45,928 nucleotides of DNA from Secundilactobacillus paracollinoides DSM 15502 = JCM 11969 (GTDB lineage: Bacteria; Bacillota; Bacilli; Lactobacillales; Lactobacillaceae), in assembly GCF_001311135.1 (NCBI RefSeq), contig NZ_BBAG01000024.1, positions 1-45,928 of the forward strand. Reading direction: 5' to 3'. This document shows positions 16,363 to 25,801 of this stretch, in pieces (within the stretch, counting starts at the first letter, position 1; each line of letters starts with the position of its first letter). A program made the translations under genes and the position numbers. A model generated the notes under the pieces. That model did no database searches. It saw only the letters and a list, made by a program, of their open reading frames with translations, and was not told the DNA's origin.

Positions 16363-17267
16363 ATGCTATTCGAACAAATTGCGCGGAACAAACGGCGCAC
16401 GATTTACGTTCTCATTGGCTTTGTGCTGTTACTGATTGCTATCGGCTATGCCCTAGGGTACGTCTTTTACAACAACGGTGTGATCGGGATGGTGATTGCC
16501 GTCGTGGTTGCCGCGGTGTATTGCGCCATCATGATCGGCAATTCGACCAGCGTGGTGATGTCCATGAACCATGCACGAGAAATCAAGCGTGCGGAAGATG
16601 CACCTGAACTCTGGCACGTGGTTGAAGACATGGCCTTGGTTGCCCGAGTGCCGATGCCCCGGGTTTTTATCATTGATGATCCAAGTCCCAACGCGTTTGC
16701 GACCGGAAATGATCCGAAGCACGCGGCTGTTGCGGCCACTTCAGGGATTCTTGACCGATTGAATCGGGAAGAACTTGAAGGGGTGATGGGCCATGAAATG
16801 ACCACGTGCGCAACTATGATATTCGTCTGCAGACCATTGCACTGGCACTATCAGCTGCTATCGGGCTGCTCGTGAACTTTGCCTCCCACTGGTTCTGGTG
16901 GGGTGGCGGCGATCGACGGCGTGGCGGTAAGGATAGTGAAGGCAACGGTTATGTGCAATTGATCATGATGGTCATTTCCATTTTGTTACTGATTCTCGGA
17001 CCAGTAGCGGCAACCATTGCGCAGATGGCGCTGTCGCGAAATCGGGAGTACCTCGCGGATGCGGGAAGTGTCGAACTGACCAGAAATCCGCAGGGCCTGA
17101 TCTCAGCGTTGGAAAAGATTTCAGATAGCAAGCCAATGAAAAAGGCCGACCCAAGTAGTGCGGCCATGTATATTTCAGATCCGTTTAAAAAGAAGCGCTC
17201 GATGACGCACCTCTTTGATACTCATCCGCCGATGGAGGAGAGGATTGAGAGGTTGGAAAAGATGTAG
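16363..17267 (+). CDS. htpX: HtpX-type membrane metalloprotease, frameshifted in the zinc motif
   Basis: Two N-terminal membrane helices ([19 protein letters not shown] and [19 protein letters not shown]) are followed by [23 protein letters not shown] and the zinc motif. At 16802-16803 one C is missing: as given the frame reads HEMTTCAT, and with the base restored it reads [13 protein letters not shown], the HExxH motif. The full protein of about 301 residues then continues through two further membrane helices and [14 protein letters not shown], which carries the third zinc ligand. HtpX degrades misfolded membrane proteins. Its stop TAG is the first codon of another family A hairpin. Confidence 0.88.
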
Positions 17268-17401
17268 AGCGTGGAGGGAGGCGGTTAAGGGGCGGAGTGT
17301 AAGTCACTCTGACAGAAATCCCCGAACTTGGGATTTTTGTCAGAGTGATTTACACAGTAGCCCCTTGCCTCCCGGAACGCGTTTCGGCAATATAAACTAG
17401 A
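17265..17401 (+). repeat. Hairpin element family A starting at the htpX stop
   Basis: TAG-AGCGTGGAGGGAGGCGG is followed by the arms GTGTAAGTCACTC and GAGTGATTTACAC. The inner pair AGAAATCCCC faces GGGATTTTTGTC, and the right end is GGAACGCGTTTCGGC then ACTAGA. Confidence 0.85.
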
Positions 17402-17412
17402 AAACCAGTTCC

Positions 17413-17449
17413 AAAAAAAGACCGAGAAGAAAATTCCCAGTCTTTTTTG
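17413..17449 (-). terminator. Probable terminator after the MarR gene
   Basis: AAAAAAAGAC and GTCTTTTTTG flank a 17-base loop. The stem is short, with runs on both sides, and lies 15 bases beyond the minus-strand stop at 17464. Confidence 0.55.
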
Positions 17450-17463
17450 TCATCTATAGACCA

Positions 17464-17961
17464 TCACCGCTCCAAATGCGTCTCAGCCAAAGCCTGCAAA
17501 ACCTCAATCGTCTTAGCAATCCTTTTCTCCGAAAACTGTGACAGCGCAGCGCTATAAGCTGTATCCATTTTAATGTGCATGGCATCGTGCTGTTTGGCAA
17601 GCACTCGACCGGCATCAGTCACCCGCAAATCATAAGCCTTATTGTTATCTGGCAGTGCCACTTTAACTAAAAGGTCAGCCTTAATAAGTTGCTTAACGTA
17701 CCGGGAAACCATGCCTTGAGAAAAAGAAACTTGTGCAGTTAACGCCTTATTAGACAGTTCGCCAGCATCGTTGACGAGACTTAAAATCTCGACTTTTGAG
17801 TGGTTTAATTTCATTTTTGTGATCTTATCAAGTTGCGACTCGCTGAGTTGCTGACTTGAAATAACGTCGTCTGTCAATGAATTTTGAAAAAGATCACGTT
17901 GTTGATAAACGCTATCAATGGCTTCACGAAGCTGATTGAGCGTGTCTTGATTAGTTGCCAT
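17464..17961 (-). CDS. MarR family transcriptional regulator
   Basis: A 165-residue winged-helix regulator. The DNA-binding region reads LNHSKVEILSLVNDAGELSNKALTAQVSFSQGMVSRYVKQLIKADLLVKVALPDNNKAYDLRVTDAGR, with dimerisation helices on both sides. It is divergent from the MDR oxidoreductase gene at 18092, and the 130-base gap holds three copies of a 12-base palindrome. It most likely represses itself and the oxidoreductase and is released by a small ligand or by oxidation. It has no Cys in the DNA-binding core. The gene is intact. Confidence 0.85.
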   Translation of the reverse strand: MATNQDTLNQLREAIDSVYQQRDLFQNSLTDDVISSQQLSESQLDKITKMKLNHSKVEILSLVNDAGELSNKALTAQVSFSQGMVSRYVKQLIKADLLVKVALPDNNKAYDLRVTDAGRVLAKQHDAMHIKMDTAYSAALSQFSEKRIAKTIEVLQALAETHLER

Positions 17962-17981
17962 ATTAAAACTCCTTAAAATAT

Positions 17982-18045
17982 ATTACTAGTAATCTATTTA
18001 CATTACCGGTAATAGATGTTATTCTTATTTTAAATTACTAGTAAT
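17982..18045. promoter_or_regulatory. Three MarR-type operators between the divergent genes
   Basis: ATTACTAGTAAT at 17982-17993 and 18034-18045 and ATTACCGGTAAT at 18002-18013 are perfect 12-base palindromes. They start 20 and 32 bases apart, about two and three helical turns, so bound dimers would lie on one face of the DNA. Confidence 0.8.
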
Positions 18046-18091
18046 CAAAACGCAATCTTAAATCGAATTCAATAGAAAAGGAAGTTTTAAT

Positions 18092-19038
18092 ATGAAAGCA
18101 GCAGTTGTAACAGATTTTAACCAGGCACCACAATACACAGATTTTACTGATCCAACAATTGAAGCAGGAGAGACTGGCATCACCGTTTTAGCAGCCAGTG
18201 TGAACCGACTTGTCCGTTCGCAAGCCGACGGAAGTCACTATAGCAGCGACCACCAGCTTCCGATGATTCCCGGAGTCGATGGCGTGGGCACAACTGACGA
18301 TGGCAGTTAGTCTACTTTAATGCTAATAAACCAGTGTATGGTGCTTTGGCAGAACGCACCGTTGTCAATTCTCATTTAGTTTTACCATTGACCGGAGACG
18401 TTGCGCCTGAAGTCGTTGCCGCAACGGTGAATCCAGCAATGTCGTCTTATATGGCCATTGAGGCACGATTAGGCGCCGAAAACATCAAGGACAAAACTGT
18501 TTTGATTTTGGGCGTGACTGGCAATGTCGGGAGGTTGGCCGTCACTATCGCAAAACACTTCGGTGCTGCTAAGGTGATTGGTGTTGGCCGAAATCCAGAA
18601 CGGTTAGCTGACGCTCAAAGATTAGGCGCTGAGGTTGTGAACATGGGTGATGAAACCGCATTGAAACAGGCTCTTCCAACCCTTGCAAACGTTGATGTTG
18701 TGCTCGACTACCTCTGGGGCGACGCGACGGCACAGTTCATGGTCCCGATGCTACAGCAACGAGAAAATCGTTCGCAACCATTGACCTGGATCGAAATTGG
18801 CTCGATTGCTGGGCAGACAGTTGCACTACCCGCTGCCGCCCTTCGGAGTACGAACCTGACATTGATCGGTAGTGGCCTTGGTTCCATTAGCCGACGTGAC
18901 TTTTTAGGCAATATGCCAGGGCTATTGGCGCTGATCGAGGATGGGACGTTAGCAGTTGCTACCACGGCTTACCCCCTGAGCACCGTTCACGAAAATTGGC
19001 CAACGCAGACGACAGCGCGCGTGGTCTTCAAACCATAA
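18092..19038 (+). CDS. MDR superfamily quinone-oxidoreductase-like enzyme, frameshifted
   Basis: A zinc-free medium-chain dehydrogenase/reductase of about 315 residues. The catalytic half holds LPMIPGVDGVG. The frame breaks at about 18304, where one C restores DGQLVYFNANKPVYGALAE. The cofactor half has the Rossmann stretch VLILGVTGNVGRLAVTIAKHFGAAKVIGVGR, in which AxGxxG is replaced by the GVTGNVG form usual in quinone reductases. The final TAYPLSTVHENWPTQTTARVVFKP is typical. It probably reduces quinones or enones with NADPH. It is divergently transcribed from the MarR regulator, which presumably controls it. AAAGGAAG precedes the ATG. Confidence 0.82.
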
Positions 19039-19052
19039 TGTCACTTTAATGA

Positions 19053-19098
19053 CGGTTTTTAATCCTTGGCAATAACGGCTAAGTATTGAAAACCGTTT
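19053..19098 (+). terminator. Terminator after the MDR oxidoreductase
   Basis: ACGGTTTTTAAT and ATTGAAAACCGTTTTT pair across a loop of about 19 bases, ending in a T-run. Confidence 0.65.
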
Positions 19099-19213
19099 TT
19101 GGTTTGCTTAACGGGAATTCTGAACGCTTAATTCAGGGATTAAGCGTGCTATAATGAAAGTAACACCTGCCAATTGTTTAGACAGGCCATTCTGAAGTTT
19201 GGGGGTCTTATTC

Positions 19214-19633
19214 ATGTCTACTAAGCATCCGCAAAGTCCCGTACAGATCGTCGGTTGGGTTATTTGGGGGTTGGAAACGTTGGTGATCATCGGTAGTGTT
19301 GGCGTTACCAGCATGACCGGGTCACTATTTGGCCATTACAGTATGATGGGCAGCGGCATGATGGGTGGCAGCAACATGATGTCATCAGGCCGCTGGCTGA
19401 TTGGACTGGGCAGTATTTGGCTGATCTGGCGCGTTGGTTTGCAGATTCTCGCCCTGTTTGGGATTTGGCACCTGCATGATCACAACGCCGATACGTGGCC
19501 AATCATTTTGATTGTTACCGGCGTCCTCGGCGGCTGGCTCTACCTGATTCCTGGTATCTGGGGACTGATTTATAATGGTCAGCAACGCAATCAAGGGAAC
19601 CGAAATGTTCAGGACAGACGAAAAGTAAATTAA
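19214..19633 (+). CDS. Membrane protein of unknown function with Met-rich loop
   Basis: A 139-residue protein that I do not recognise. It has a first membrane segment (VGWVIWGLETLVIIGSVGV), then a Gly/Ser/Met-rich stretch MMGSGMMGGSNMMSSG, two further segments (WLIGLGSIWLIWRVGLQILA and PIILIVTGVLGGWLYLIPGIW) and a basic, Asn-rich tail. The Met-rich loop has seven Met in 16 residues, a pattern found in some copper- or silver-binding proteins, but no function can be claimed. The ATG at 19214 has GGGGG 9 bases upstream; an earlier TTG overlaps that site. It is followed by its own terminator and then alsD. Confidence 0.7.
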   Translation: MSTKHPQSPVQIVGWVIWGLETLVIIGSVGVTSMTGSLFGHYSMMGSGMMGGSNMMSSGRWLIGLGSIWLIWRVGLQILALFGIWHLHDHNADTWPIILIVTGVLGGWLYLIPGIWGLIYNGQQRNQGNRNVQDRRKVN

Positions 19634-19639
19634 TGATGA

Positions 19640-19672
19640 CAAACGGACGCGCCAGTTGCGAGTCCGTTTTTT
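19640..19672 (+). terminator. Terminator between the membrane protein and alsD
   Basis: AAACGGACGCGC and GCGAGTCCGTTTTTT form a stem with one internal mismatch. The alsD ribosome site GAAAGGAA follows directly, so read-through may still occur. Confidence 0.75.
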
Positions 19673-19686
19673 GAAAGGAACGACAA

Positions 19687-20400
19687 ATGACAACAAGTAC
19701 ACTCTATCAACACGGCACGCTTGCGCTAATGGTACCCGGGTTATTAGCCGGTACCATGACGATGAAAGAACTTCTGACCCACGGTGATACCGGTATTGGC
19801 ACCGGGGAAGGCCTGGATGGCGAACTGATTATTTTAGACGGCATCGCGTACCAAGTCGACAGTTTTGGCAAGGTGAACCAGATTGGACCCGACTTCACGA
19901 CACCGTTTGCGTCAGTTCACACGGCAGATTTTAAGCCACTGGCCACAGTTAAAGAGATCCTGACGCAGCCAGATCTAGAACGGTTAGTGCGCAATAAAAC
20001 GCGGTGGGCAAACACCTTCTTTGCCGTCTTAACACGTGGCGAATTTAGTGATGTCACAACTAGAGCTGTCGCAAAATCGCAAAAACCATACAAGACGTTG
20101 GCTGCGACAGCGGACCAGCAAAGTATCTTTCACCAGGACGAGGTCCGCGGAACAATGCTGAGCTATTACGCACCAGAATTGTTTGACGGGGCGGCGGTTG
20201 GTGGGTTTCACCATCACTTCCTATCCGTTGACCACGATTTTGGTGGCCATGTGTTAAACGCTAACCTGAAGACGGGCAACATCGATGTGCAGCAGTTTGC
20301 GACGTTAGAACAACATTTGCCGGTGAAAAATGCTGACTACATGAACCACGATTTTTCAGATGATGCCATCCATGATGCCATTGCCCATGCTGAGCACTGA
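19687..20400 (+). CDS. alsD: Alpha-acetolactate decarboxylase
   Basis: A 237-residue cytosolic zinc enzyme that converts (S)-2-acetolactate to acetoin. Acetoin formation diverts pyruvate from acid and lowers branched-chain precursor pools. The N-terminal LYQHGTLALMVPGLLAGTMT and LLTHGDTGIGTGEGLDGELIILDG are family hallmarks. The zinc ligands are expected in GGFHHHFLSVDHDFGGHV: H175, H177 and H188. Length matches the family. No acetolactate synthase gene lies beside it in this window. AAAGGAACGAC precedes the ATG. The gene is intact. Confidence 0.93.
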   Translation: MTTSTLYQHGTLALMVPGLLAGTMTMKELLTHGDTGIGTGEGLDGELIILDGIAYQVDSFGKVNQIGPDFTTPFASVHTADFKPLATVKEILTQPDLERLVRNKTRWANTFFAVLTRGEFSDVTTRAVAKSQKPYKTLAATADQQSIFHQDEVRGTMLSYYAPELFDGAAVGGFHHHFLSVDHDFGGHVLNANLKTGNIDVQQFATLEQHLPVKNADYMNHDFSDDAIHDAIAHAEH

Positions 20401-20474
20401 CTTGATTGCATTCGCGCAGTACCGCGCATTGATTACCAAATTGAAAATAGAATTGAAAACTTATGAGGACAAGA

Positions 20475-20501
20475 AATTGCGACAGGGTGTCGCTCTTTTT
20501 T
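20475..20501 (+). terminator. Terminator after alsD
   Basis: GCGACA-GGG-TGTCGC followed by TCTTTTTT. The rest of 20401-20727 holds only AT-rich sequence and the promoter of the AraC gene. Confidence 0.75.
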
Positions 20502-20665
20502 CGTCCTTTTTGTGAAACAATGATCAATTAATTGATAGACGGCTCTCAGTCATACTAGTGCAAACGATAGAAAATAAACGAGACGGATTTCAACATTCAG
20601 TCATAAATTGACAAAATCCAATCACCTTTGCAACACTTATCGATAAATAACGTGAGCTTCAGTAT

Positions 20666-20694
20666 TTGACTATTCGTCCCATTATGCATATGAT
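20666..20694 (+). promoter_or_regulatory. Promoter of the AraC-type regulator
   Basis: TTGACT (20666-20671), a 17-base spacer and TATGAT (20689-20694), 33 bases before the start codon at 20728. GGGAGGA serves as ribosome site. Confidence 0.75.
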
Positions 20695-20727
20695 ATGAAT
20701 AAATTATGCTGTTAGGGAGGACTGGTC

Positions 20728-21630
20728 ATGAAAAAGTTCGTCTCATTACCGGTGGTGGATTCAAGTCTATACATGTTTGGCGGTCACATGCGGACAGTAC
20801 CCGGCGAGTGGAGCTTTTTTGAGCAAAAGCACCAGGCCTTCGAACTCATGTGTATCGTGGATGGACAGCAGACAACGGAGATCAAGGACGCCTCAACGTT
20901 CACCTATGGTCCGGGGAGCGTGTTGATCATTTCGCCAGGGACATTGCACACGAATTGGAACGCCAGCAAGACCGAGTCAATGACATACATCACCTTTCAC
21001 TTTAATATCGAAAGTCTGACCTTGAAGTCGGAGATCATCAGCACAATTGCGAACGCGGTCATTCCGGCGGATGCACCGATTGCCAAACTGGCGATGAAGT
21101 CGGCTGAACAAATGGTGGCTTACAGTGACGACCCAGGGTTAGATAAGGAACAAACCAACATCAAAATTCAGATTGAACTGCTGAATTTTCTGTATGGGTT
21201 AATGGAGAACATTAATGCATATAAACCCAAAAACGCCAAGTATTCCGAACGAGAAGCCAAGGTCAGCCGTGAAATGGCAACGCTTATCGAAGATTACATT
21301 GATAAAGAAGAGGTGCCGATTTTCTCGTTTGGCGATATTTGTCAGAAATTAGGTATCAGTACAGGCTACGGTCACCGGACGTTTAAGAAGGTATACGGCA
21401 TCACACCGCTGCATTTCATTGAGGAACAAAAGTACCGAAAAGCTAAACTGTTACTGGGGTCGCCGGAGTATTCGATTGAAGAGATCTCCTATATGATGGG
21501 CGCCAGCAGCATCTCCAACTTTAGTAAACAGTTCAAGAAATGGTCGGGCGTCACGCCAAGTAAGTATCAGCGCCAAATCGTTACCAAGCGGAAGGTTCGC
21601 AACGTGAAGGAGAGCGGTTATTTCGAGTAG
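20728..21630 (+). CDS. AraC family transcriptional regulator
   Basis: A 300-residue regulator. The N-terminal part has the cupin-like sensor pattern (FEQKHQAFELMCIVDGQQTTEI, FTYGPGSVLIISPGTLHTNWN). The C-terminal 100 residues carry the two helix-turn-helix units: FSFGDICQKLGISTGYGHRTFKKVYGITPLHFIEEQKYRKAKLLL and YSIEEISYMMGASSISNFSKQFKKWSGVTPSKYQRQ. It lies directly upstream of the GPH sugar symporter and GH43 beta-xylosidase genes in the same orientation and is probably their sugar-responsive activator. The gene is intact. Confidence 0.88.
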   Translation: MKKFVSLPVVDSSLYMFGGHMRTVPGEWSFFEQKHQAFELMCIVDGQQTTEIKDASTFTYGPGSVLIISPGTLHTNWNASKTESMTYITFHFNIESLTLKSEIISTIANAVIPADAPIAKLAMKSAEQMVAYSDDPGLDKEQTNIKIQIELLNFLYGLMENINAYKPKNAKYSEREAKVSREMATLIEDYIDKEEVPIFSFGDICQKLGISTGYGHRTFKKVYGITPLHFIEEQKYRKAKLLLGSPEYSIEEISYMMGASSISNFSKQFKKWSGVTPSKYQRQIVTKRKVRNVKESGYFE

Positions 21631-21696
21631 TTGCCGGTCATGGCTGTGCAACACGATGTATAAGGTTCTGCCGGAAATTGTATAAAATATGAGTTG

Positions 21697-21736
21697 TGCC
21701 CTAATCAATTGCTGATCTGATTAGGCGCTTTTTTTA
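21697..21736 (+). terminator. Terminator after the AraC gene
   Basis: GCCCTAATCA and TGATTAGGCGC form the stem, followed by TTTTTTT. The remainder up to 21974 shows no gene; it should hold the transporter promoter and activator site, which I could not pinpoint. Confidence 0.85.
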
Positions 21737-21974
21737 CAGGTTTTTGGTCACAATTTAACTAAAAATAGGCATATTTGAAGATAGCCCCACAAAATGAAAC
21801 CGGATACAATTGGTCTCGTAATCAGTTAGTTCATTCGAAAAACTAAGTAGCACTTATTTTAAACCAACTCACATTCACAATTTCGTGATGAACTGCACGA
21901 TGACAATCACTCAAATTTCTACCTTGTTGTCCGTAACCAAAACTTGTTTTAACTCATAGATTGGGGGAATCATC

Positions 21975-23420
21975 ATGGCTTCTAATGCAGGCCAAGATTC
22001 ATCTACACAAAACAATGAATTTGCTAAGCTCTCCTGGCGCGAGCGGATCGCGTACGGGGCTGGTGACTTCGCGCAAAACCTGATTTTCGGGACGATCGGT
22101 TCCATGTTACTGTTCTACCTCACCACTGTTTACGGGATTTCCGCCGCAGCCGGTGCCACAGTTTTCTTAGTTGTTCGTTGGATCAACGTTTTCTGGGATC
22201 CGTGGGTCGGTGCTTACGTTGACCGTTCTGCTGTGACAAAGATTGGGAAATACCGGCCATTCCTGTTGAAGTTCGGTGTGCCATTAACCATTTTATCAGC
22301 GCTTTTATTCCTGCCAATTCAAGCCGTTCGTGGCAACGTCATTTACGCGTTCGTTGCTTACATGTTAACCGCCATGGTCTACTCATTGGTTAACATCCCA
22401 TACGGTGCCTTGAACGCTTCTCTTACCCGTGACAACCAAGAAGTTTCAACCTTGTCGACTGTCCGGATGACTGAAGCCAACATTGGTAACTTATTGGTTT
22501 ACACATTCCTGCCATTATTCGTTCAAATAGCTTCACCAGACAAGCAATTGAAAGACATTGGGTTGTTTGGTATCAAGCTTCACCTTGGGAACTACAGCTC
22601 ACCACACGCTGGCGGTGCTTACTTCCTCGTTATGTCGATCTACATGGTCATTGGATTCTGCATGTTGCTGTTCACTTACTTTGGTGTTAAGGAACGGGTT
22701 CTCCCTACGGAACAAGAAACAGACTCCGTTAAGTACTCTGATCTTTGGACTGAATTAAAGAACAACAAACCACTTCAAGTTTTGGGTCTGTTCTTCCTGG
22801 TCGGCTTTACCTTCATGTTCTTTGGGAACACTGTATGGCCTTTCTACACCCAATACAACATTGTCACCCAGAATGGATGGCTTCAATTAACTTGATCGGG
22901 TCAATTCCTGGTATCTTCTTAGTCTTCTTATGGCCAATCGTTCGTAAAAAGATCGGGAAGAAGGGCTTCTTCTACCTCTTCTTGGTTCTGTTCATTATCG
23001 GGACGTTAATCATCTGGGCATGGTCATTACCACAATTCAAGAACCAAACTACCCTTGGTTACATTGGTCGTTTCTTACAACAATGGGGCTTAACTGCCGC
23101 TACTGTACATGTGGTCAATGGTGCCAGAAGTCGTTTCTTACGGCGAATACAAGTCAAAGAAGCGGGTTGCTGGGATCATCAACGCCATCATGGGTCTGTT
23201 CTTCAAGATCGGGCTTGCACTTGGTGGGATCATTCCAGGTTACATCAACGCCTACTTCAAGTTTAACGGTGCTGCCGCTACCCAACCACACGCTGCTTTA
23301 ATGGGTATCCAGTGGTCAATGGTATGGCTGCCAATCATCATCATGAGCCGTTACCCACTGACTGATGCCCGCGTTGACGAGATCAACAAAGCCATCGTTG
23401 CTGATAAGAAGAACGCTTAA
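21975..23420 (+). CDS. GPH family glycoside/pentoside:cation symporter, two frameshifts
   Basis: A 12-helix MFS-like sugar symporter of the glycoside-pentoside-hexuronide group. The start reads LSWRERIAYGAGDFAQNLIFGTIGSMLLFYLTTVYG, followed by WINVFWDPWVGAYVDRS and YRPFLLKFG, the family signatures. The frame changes near 22872 (one A missing) and near 23107 (one base extra). With both corrected the protein has about 481 residues, including PEVVSYGEYKSKKRVAGIINAIMG, the GPH loop motif. Together with the downstream GH43 enzyme it probably imports xylosides or xylo-oligosaccharides with protons or sodium. GGGGGAATC precedes the ATG. Repeats of all three families separate it from the hydrolase gene. 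Confidence 0.85.
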
Positions 23421-23426
23421 AGTTGC

Positions 23427-23562
23427 TAGAGTGTGGAGGAAAACGGTTTGAGGGCGGAGCTAAGTAACTCTGACAGAAATGCCCGGGTTTGGTATTTTTG
23501 TCAGAGTTGCTTAGGCAGCAGCCCTCAGTTTTCCGGAACGCGTTTCAGCTATGTTGCCTAGA
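23427..23562 (+). repeat. Hairpin element family A after the symporter gene
   Basis: It starts CTAGAGTGTGGAGG, 8 bases after the TAA stop, with inner pair TCTGACAGAAATGCC facing GGTATTTTTGTCAGA. The right end is GGAACGCGTTTCAGC then GCCTAGAAAG. The outer arms are less regular than in other copies. Confidence 0.8.
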
Positions 23563-23570
23563 AAGTTTAG

Positions 23571-23823
23571 TCCGTTGCATTGCGTGATTTGGTGCTCCGC
23601 AGTGGTGGCTCGCGAATGAGCTGACTCGATTTCCACTGCGTGGCTCTCGAGTGGATCTCATTCGTCTCGCATGCCACTGCTCCGCACCAAATCACTCCAT
23701 TCCACTCACATAGTCGTTCTCGCATAGGTTCGTTAAGCATGCGATTGTCAGTTAACCCTGGTTCGCAGATTATCCGCCCTCGACTGCGTTTAATCGTATT
23801 CGGTAGTAACCCCGCAATGTTGT
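23571..23823 (+). repeat. Composite repeat family B, copy 4
   Basis: Starts TCCGTTGCATTGCGTGATTT. The arms GCGAATGAGC and GATCTCATTCGTCTCGC enclose CTCGATTTCCACTGCG and CTCTCGAGTGG. The tail is TCCGCCCTCGACTGC. It lacks the small second hairpin seen in copies 3 and 5. No gene is seen in 23421-24142. Confidence 0.75.
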
Positions 23824-23921
23824 CGGTGGCTGGATAGTGTTTGAGGTTGCATTATGAGTCAGTCATCACCAATGATTGATGAAGATTAAGATAATTCATT
23901 TTCAACCGCACGTATCAGCGG

Positions 23922-24099
23922 AGTGGAATCGGTTGGCATTGCAGGCAGGAGTGTCGGTGTTAGTTAGCGGGCGTTCTTTGTCCGGTTACTAACACGGGAG
24001 TCGTAGGAGATCCGTGACTTTCTGAAAGAAAGTCACTAGCTCCGGAGCGACCCCACTCCAGCCTGCAGGGCCAACCGATGGAACGCAGCGAAAGTAACA
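23922..24099 (+). repeat. Inverted-repeat element family C, copy 2
   Basis: The outer arms ATCGGTTGGCATTGCAGGC and GCCTGCAGGGCCAACCGAT carry base changes relative to copy 1 that keep the pairing. The inner pair GTGTTAGTTAGCGGG faces CCGGTTACTAACAC. A third hairpin (TGACTTTC/GAAAGTCA) lies within. It ends about 40 bases before the GH43 start. Confidence 0.75.
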
Positions 24100-24142
24100 C
24101 CAATATCAAAAATATGTAAATAAGTCTGTAGGAGGAATTATC

Positions 24143-25765
24143 ATGAAGATTCAAAACCCTGTATTGCATGGTTTTAACGCTGATCCAAGTATGATTCGCG
24201 TTGGTGATACCTATTACATTGCCAACTCAACCTTTGAATGGTTCCCTGGTGTTCGGCTGCACGAGTCTAAGGACTTGGTGCACTGGAACCTGTTACCATC
24301 ACCATTATCAACAACCACGTTGCTTGATATGAAGGGGAACCCTTCATCAGGTGGGATCTGGGCACCAGATCTGACCTACGCTGATGGCAAATTCTGGTTG
24401 ATCTACACCGACGTCAAGATTACTGAAGGCGCCTTCAAGGATATGACCAACTACCTGACAACAGCTGATGATATTCGCGGCCCATGGAGCGACCCAATTG
24501 CCGTTAACGGTGTTGGTTTTGATGCCTCACTGTTCCACGACGATGATGGTCGTAAGTATCTGGTCCAACAGACCTGGGATCACCGTGAATACCACCATCC
24601 ATTTGATGGCATTACGTTGACTGAGTTTGACACCGACACCATGCAGTTGAAGCCGCATACCGCCAAGACCATTTACACTGGGACTGATGTCAAATTGGTT
24701 GAAGGTCCTCATCTGTACAAAATCAAGGGGTACTACTACCTGTTTGCTGCTCAAGGCGGGACCGTTTACACCCACGAAGAAGTCGTTGCCCGTTCTAAGA
24801 CACTTGATGCGTTGTCCTTTGAATCTGAACCAGATGGCCCATTCATCACCAACTTTGATACGCCACGGCTGGGCATTCAAAAGCAAGGTCACGGTGCTTT
24901 AGTCAACACGCCAAGCGGCGACGAATGGTACTATGCTTCACTGTGTGGCCGTCCATGGCACCACGAAAACGAATCCTTCACTGACCCTCGCGGCTGGTGC
25001 ACCCTGGGGCGTGAAACCTCGATCCAAAAGGTTGAATGGGATGACGAAGGCTGGCCACGGGTTGTCGGCGGTCACGGTGGTCAAATGGAAGTGGACGCAC
25101 CAAAGGATGCTATCTTGACGGATGCCCCTGCTAACGGTGACCAACACGACGAATTCGATACCCCTGAATTAAACGGCGAATGGAACACGCTTCGGATTCC
25201 ATTTGACGACAAGATGGGCTCATTCGGCGATGGCAAGTTGACCCTGATCGGCCAACGGTCACTCGCAAGCGAATTCGACGTTTCCATGATTGCCAGAAGA
25301 TGGCAGGCCTTCAACTTTGATGCTGAAACCAAAGTGAAGTTTGACCCATACACATATCAGCAAATGGCTGGTTTAACCAACTTCTATAACGATAAAAACT
25401 GGTCATTCGTCTTCATTACCTGGGACGAAAAGAAGGGGCATGTGATCGAAGTTGCCGAAAACGATCGGAACAACTACACCTCATACCTCAAGGACGACGC
25501 CATTCAGATTCCGGAGGGTACGGAATATGTTTGGTTCAAGGTCAAGGCCCGGACGCAGTCTTACACTTACGAATACTCATTTGACGGTGAGACGTGGCAC
25601 GAAATTCCAGTTGAATTGGATGCTGCTCACTTGTCAGATGACTACATTCTTCAAGAATACGGTGGCTTCTTCACCGGTGCCTTTGTTGGCCTAGCAGCCG
25701 TTGATTACAGTGGTTACAAACAACCTGCTGAATTCGACTACTTCGACTACAAAGAACTCGACTAA
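24143..25765 (+). CDS. Glycoside hydrolase family 43 beta-xylosidase
   Basis: A 540-residue inverting beta-1,4-xylosidase / arabinofuranosidase of the GH43 type with a C-terminal beta-sandwich. Catalytic residues fit the family: D14 in HGFNADPSMI, D127 in GFDASLFHDDDG and E187 in LVEGPHLYK. No signal peptide is present, so it acts in the cytosol on imported xylo-oligosaccharides, in line with the symporter upstream. Length and two-domain layout match the well-studied family members. AGGAGG precedes the ATG. The gene is intact and its codons look like those of strongly expressed genes. Confidence 0.93.
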   Translation: MKIQNPVLHGFNADPSMIRVGDTYYIANSTFEWFPGVRLHESKDLVHWNLLPSPLSTTTLLDMKGNPSSGGIWAPDLTYADGKFWLIYTDVKITEGAFKDMTNYLTTADDIRGPWSDPIAVNGVGFDASLFHDDDGRKYLVQQTWDHREYHHPFDGITLTEFDTDTMQLKPHTAKTIYTGTDVKLVEGPHLYKIKGYYYLFAAQGGTVYTHEEVVARSKTLDALSFESEPDGPFITNFDTPRLGIQKQGHGALVNTPSGDEWYYASLCGRPWHHENESFTDPRGWCTLGRETSIQKVEWDDEGWPRVVGGHGGQMEVDAPKDAILTDAPANGDQHDEFDTPELNGEWNTLRIPFDDKMGSFGDGKLTLIGQRSLASEFDVSMIARRWQAFNFDAETKVKFDPYTYQQMAGLTNFYNDKNWSFVFITWDEKKGHVIEVAENDRNNYTSYLKDDAIQIPEGTEYVWFKVKARTQSYTYEYSFDGETWHEIPVELDAAHLSDDYILQEYGGFFTGAFVGLAAVDYSGYKQPAEFDYFDYKELD

Positions 25766-25801
25766 CTCGCTGTTAGTGGATGTGCTTGATTTCTCTGAAA
25801 C

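Noticed and set aside
23640..23837. Short reading frames in family B copies (also 25780-25965 and 30510-30704)
   Set aside because: Each lies in repeated DNA and they do not encode the same protein from copy to copy, so no coding function is indicated.
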